The notes below the pieces were generated by a model. It ran no database searches. It saw only the letters and a program-made list of their open reading frames with translations, and had not been told where the DNA came from. This document shows, in pieces, positions 63,568 through 64,000 of a DNA stretch of 64,000 nt. The stretch's first letter is position 1. Each line of letters begins with the position of its first letter. The position numbers were made by a program, and so were the translations under genes. The stretch lies in the NCBI GenBank assembly GCA_027494055.1, contig JAOSJO010000001.1, forward strand, positions 496,001-560,000, given 5' to 3'. Source of the stretch: Anaerolineae bacterium. Lineage in GTDB: Bacteria; Chloroflexota; Anaerolineae; Aggregatilineales; JAFGMM01.

Positions 63568-64000
63568 ATGAACAGCAAGGGGTTTGCCCTGGTCCTCGCC
63601 CTCGCCGTGATGTTGGCCGCGCTGTCGCTGGCGCCCAACGACGCGGTTGTCGCGCAGAGCGCCGACATCTGGCGGGCGGAGTACTTCGGCAACACCGGCC
63701 TCTCCGGTACGCCGGTGTGCGTCGGTGAGTTTAATTATGTCAACATTGCCATCAACTGGGGCCTGAACGGCCCGCCCGACTGCTCCGCCGTGAGCAAGGG
63801 CAACTACTCCGTGCGCTGGACGCGCTGGTTCTCGTTCGACGAGGGGAGTATAGCTTCTGGGCGAACACGAACGGCGGCGTCCGCGTCATGGTAGACGGCG
63901 CGCCCATCATCGACCAGTGGTTCCCGCACCAACCCGGCTGGCTCACGGAGCTGCGCCCGGTTTCCGCCGACCGCTGGCACTTGGTCACGGTGGAGTACTT
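63568..64000 (+). CDS. Secreted PA14-domain protein (N-terminal part, runs off the window); frameshift at 63843-63846
   Basis: Signal peptide MNSKGFALVLALAVMLAALS..VVAQS, then WRAEYFGNTGLSGTPVCVGE and, after adding one G at 63843-63846, FDEGEYSFWANTNGGVRVMV followed by DGAPIIDQW. WxAEYFxNxxLxGxP and the later (F)YxFxxxTxxGVRVxVDG are the opening of a PA14 carbohydrate-binding domain. Such proteins bind extracellular glycans, often as part of adhesins or glycosidases. The rest lies beyond the window. ATG at 63568 with GGAGGAAC upstream. Confidence 0.8.

Noticed and set aside
1225..63846. Programmed frameshifting as an explanation for broken genes
   Set aside because: Too many unrelated genes, both directions of shift, mostly at homopolymers with no stimulatory structure, and the essential dnaN is affected; sequencing error is simpler.

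Overview
The window is GC-rich, gene-dense bacterial DNA. It most resembles a member of the Chloroflexota (Anaerolineae-like lineages). This is inferred from gene style: a transmembrane Ser/Thr kinase, FHA proteins, Thr/Pro-stalked secreted proteases, several GT39/YfhO membrane proteins, polyphosphate glucokinase and TPR/acidic-repeat giants. There is no rRNA or other taxonomic anchor. I saw no tRNA, rRNA, CRISPR array, insertion sequence or prophage. About 23 coding regions, including the essential dnaN, are interrupted by single-base insertions or deletions, mostly in C or G runs. Restoring each base gives a full-length protein of normal family size, so these look like sequencing errors. Such genes are given here as one feature spanning the whole gene, with the break point stated.

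Layout. 1-5.6 kb: a GAF-domain gene (partial), a membrane Ser/Thr kinase, an M20 peptidase, a ROK sugar kinase, a deazaflavin-type oxidoreductase and a Nudix hydrolase. 5.8-9.9 kb: twin metallopeptidase lipoproteins. 9.9-14.6 kb: a TrpC-fold protein that has lost every catalytic residue, a GT39 membrane protein and an FHA membrane protein. 14.8-21 kb: a two-helix membrane protein, dnaN, an unrecognised 619-residue protein behind a possible attenuated leader RNA, a structured RNA that closely resembles HEARO (the IscB omega RNA) with no iscB beside it, and a PucR-type regulator. 21-28.7 kb (minus strand): YfhO-like protein, GPH transporter, L,D-transpeptidase, MoaB/MogA, a PHP-AlbA_2 fusion, a lone receiver domain and Lon. 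31-40.7 kb: DUF3795, a GT39+GT2 pair, HAD phosphatase, an active and a degenerate peptidase-MA protein side by side, an FkbM methyltransferase and a double GNAT. 41-43.9 kb: PhyH-like dioxygenase, VOC protein, RsfS, Ndk.

44-54 kb is the most unusual part: two adjacent genes for very acidic proteins (about 900 and 1,400 residues). Their sequence is dominated by repeats around Trp-Leu motifs, with TPRs at opposite ends (C-terminal in one, N-terminal in the other). They are followed by an acetylpolyamine/HDAC-like hydrolase and two ABC-2 permease subunits without an ATPase. 54-64 kb: another GT39-like protein, a MITE-like element, polyphosphate glucokinase, two large sensor kinases in tandem, a GT4 glycosyltransferase and the start of a PA14-domain secreted protein.

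Shared signals run through the window. Several genes have an extended -10 promoter (TGC-TATAAT type). Intergenic gaps carry at least four families of palindromic repeats. Starts other than ATG (GTG, TTG, and one apparent CTG) are common and are backed by Shine-Dalgarno sites.
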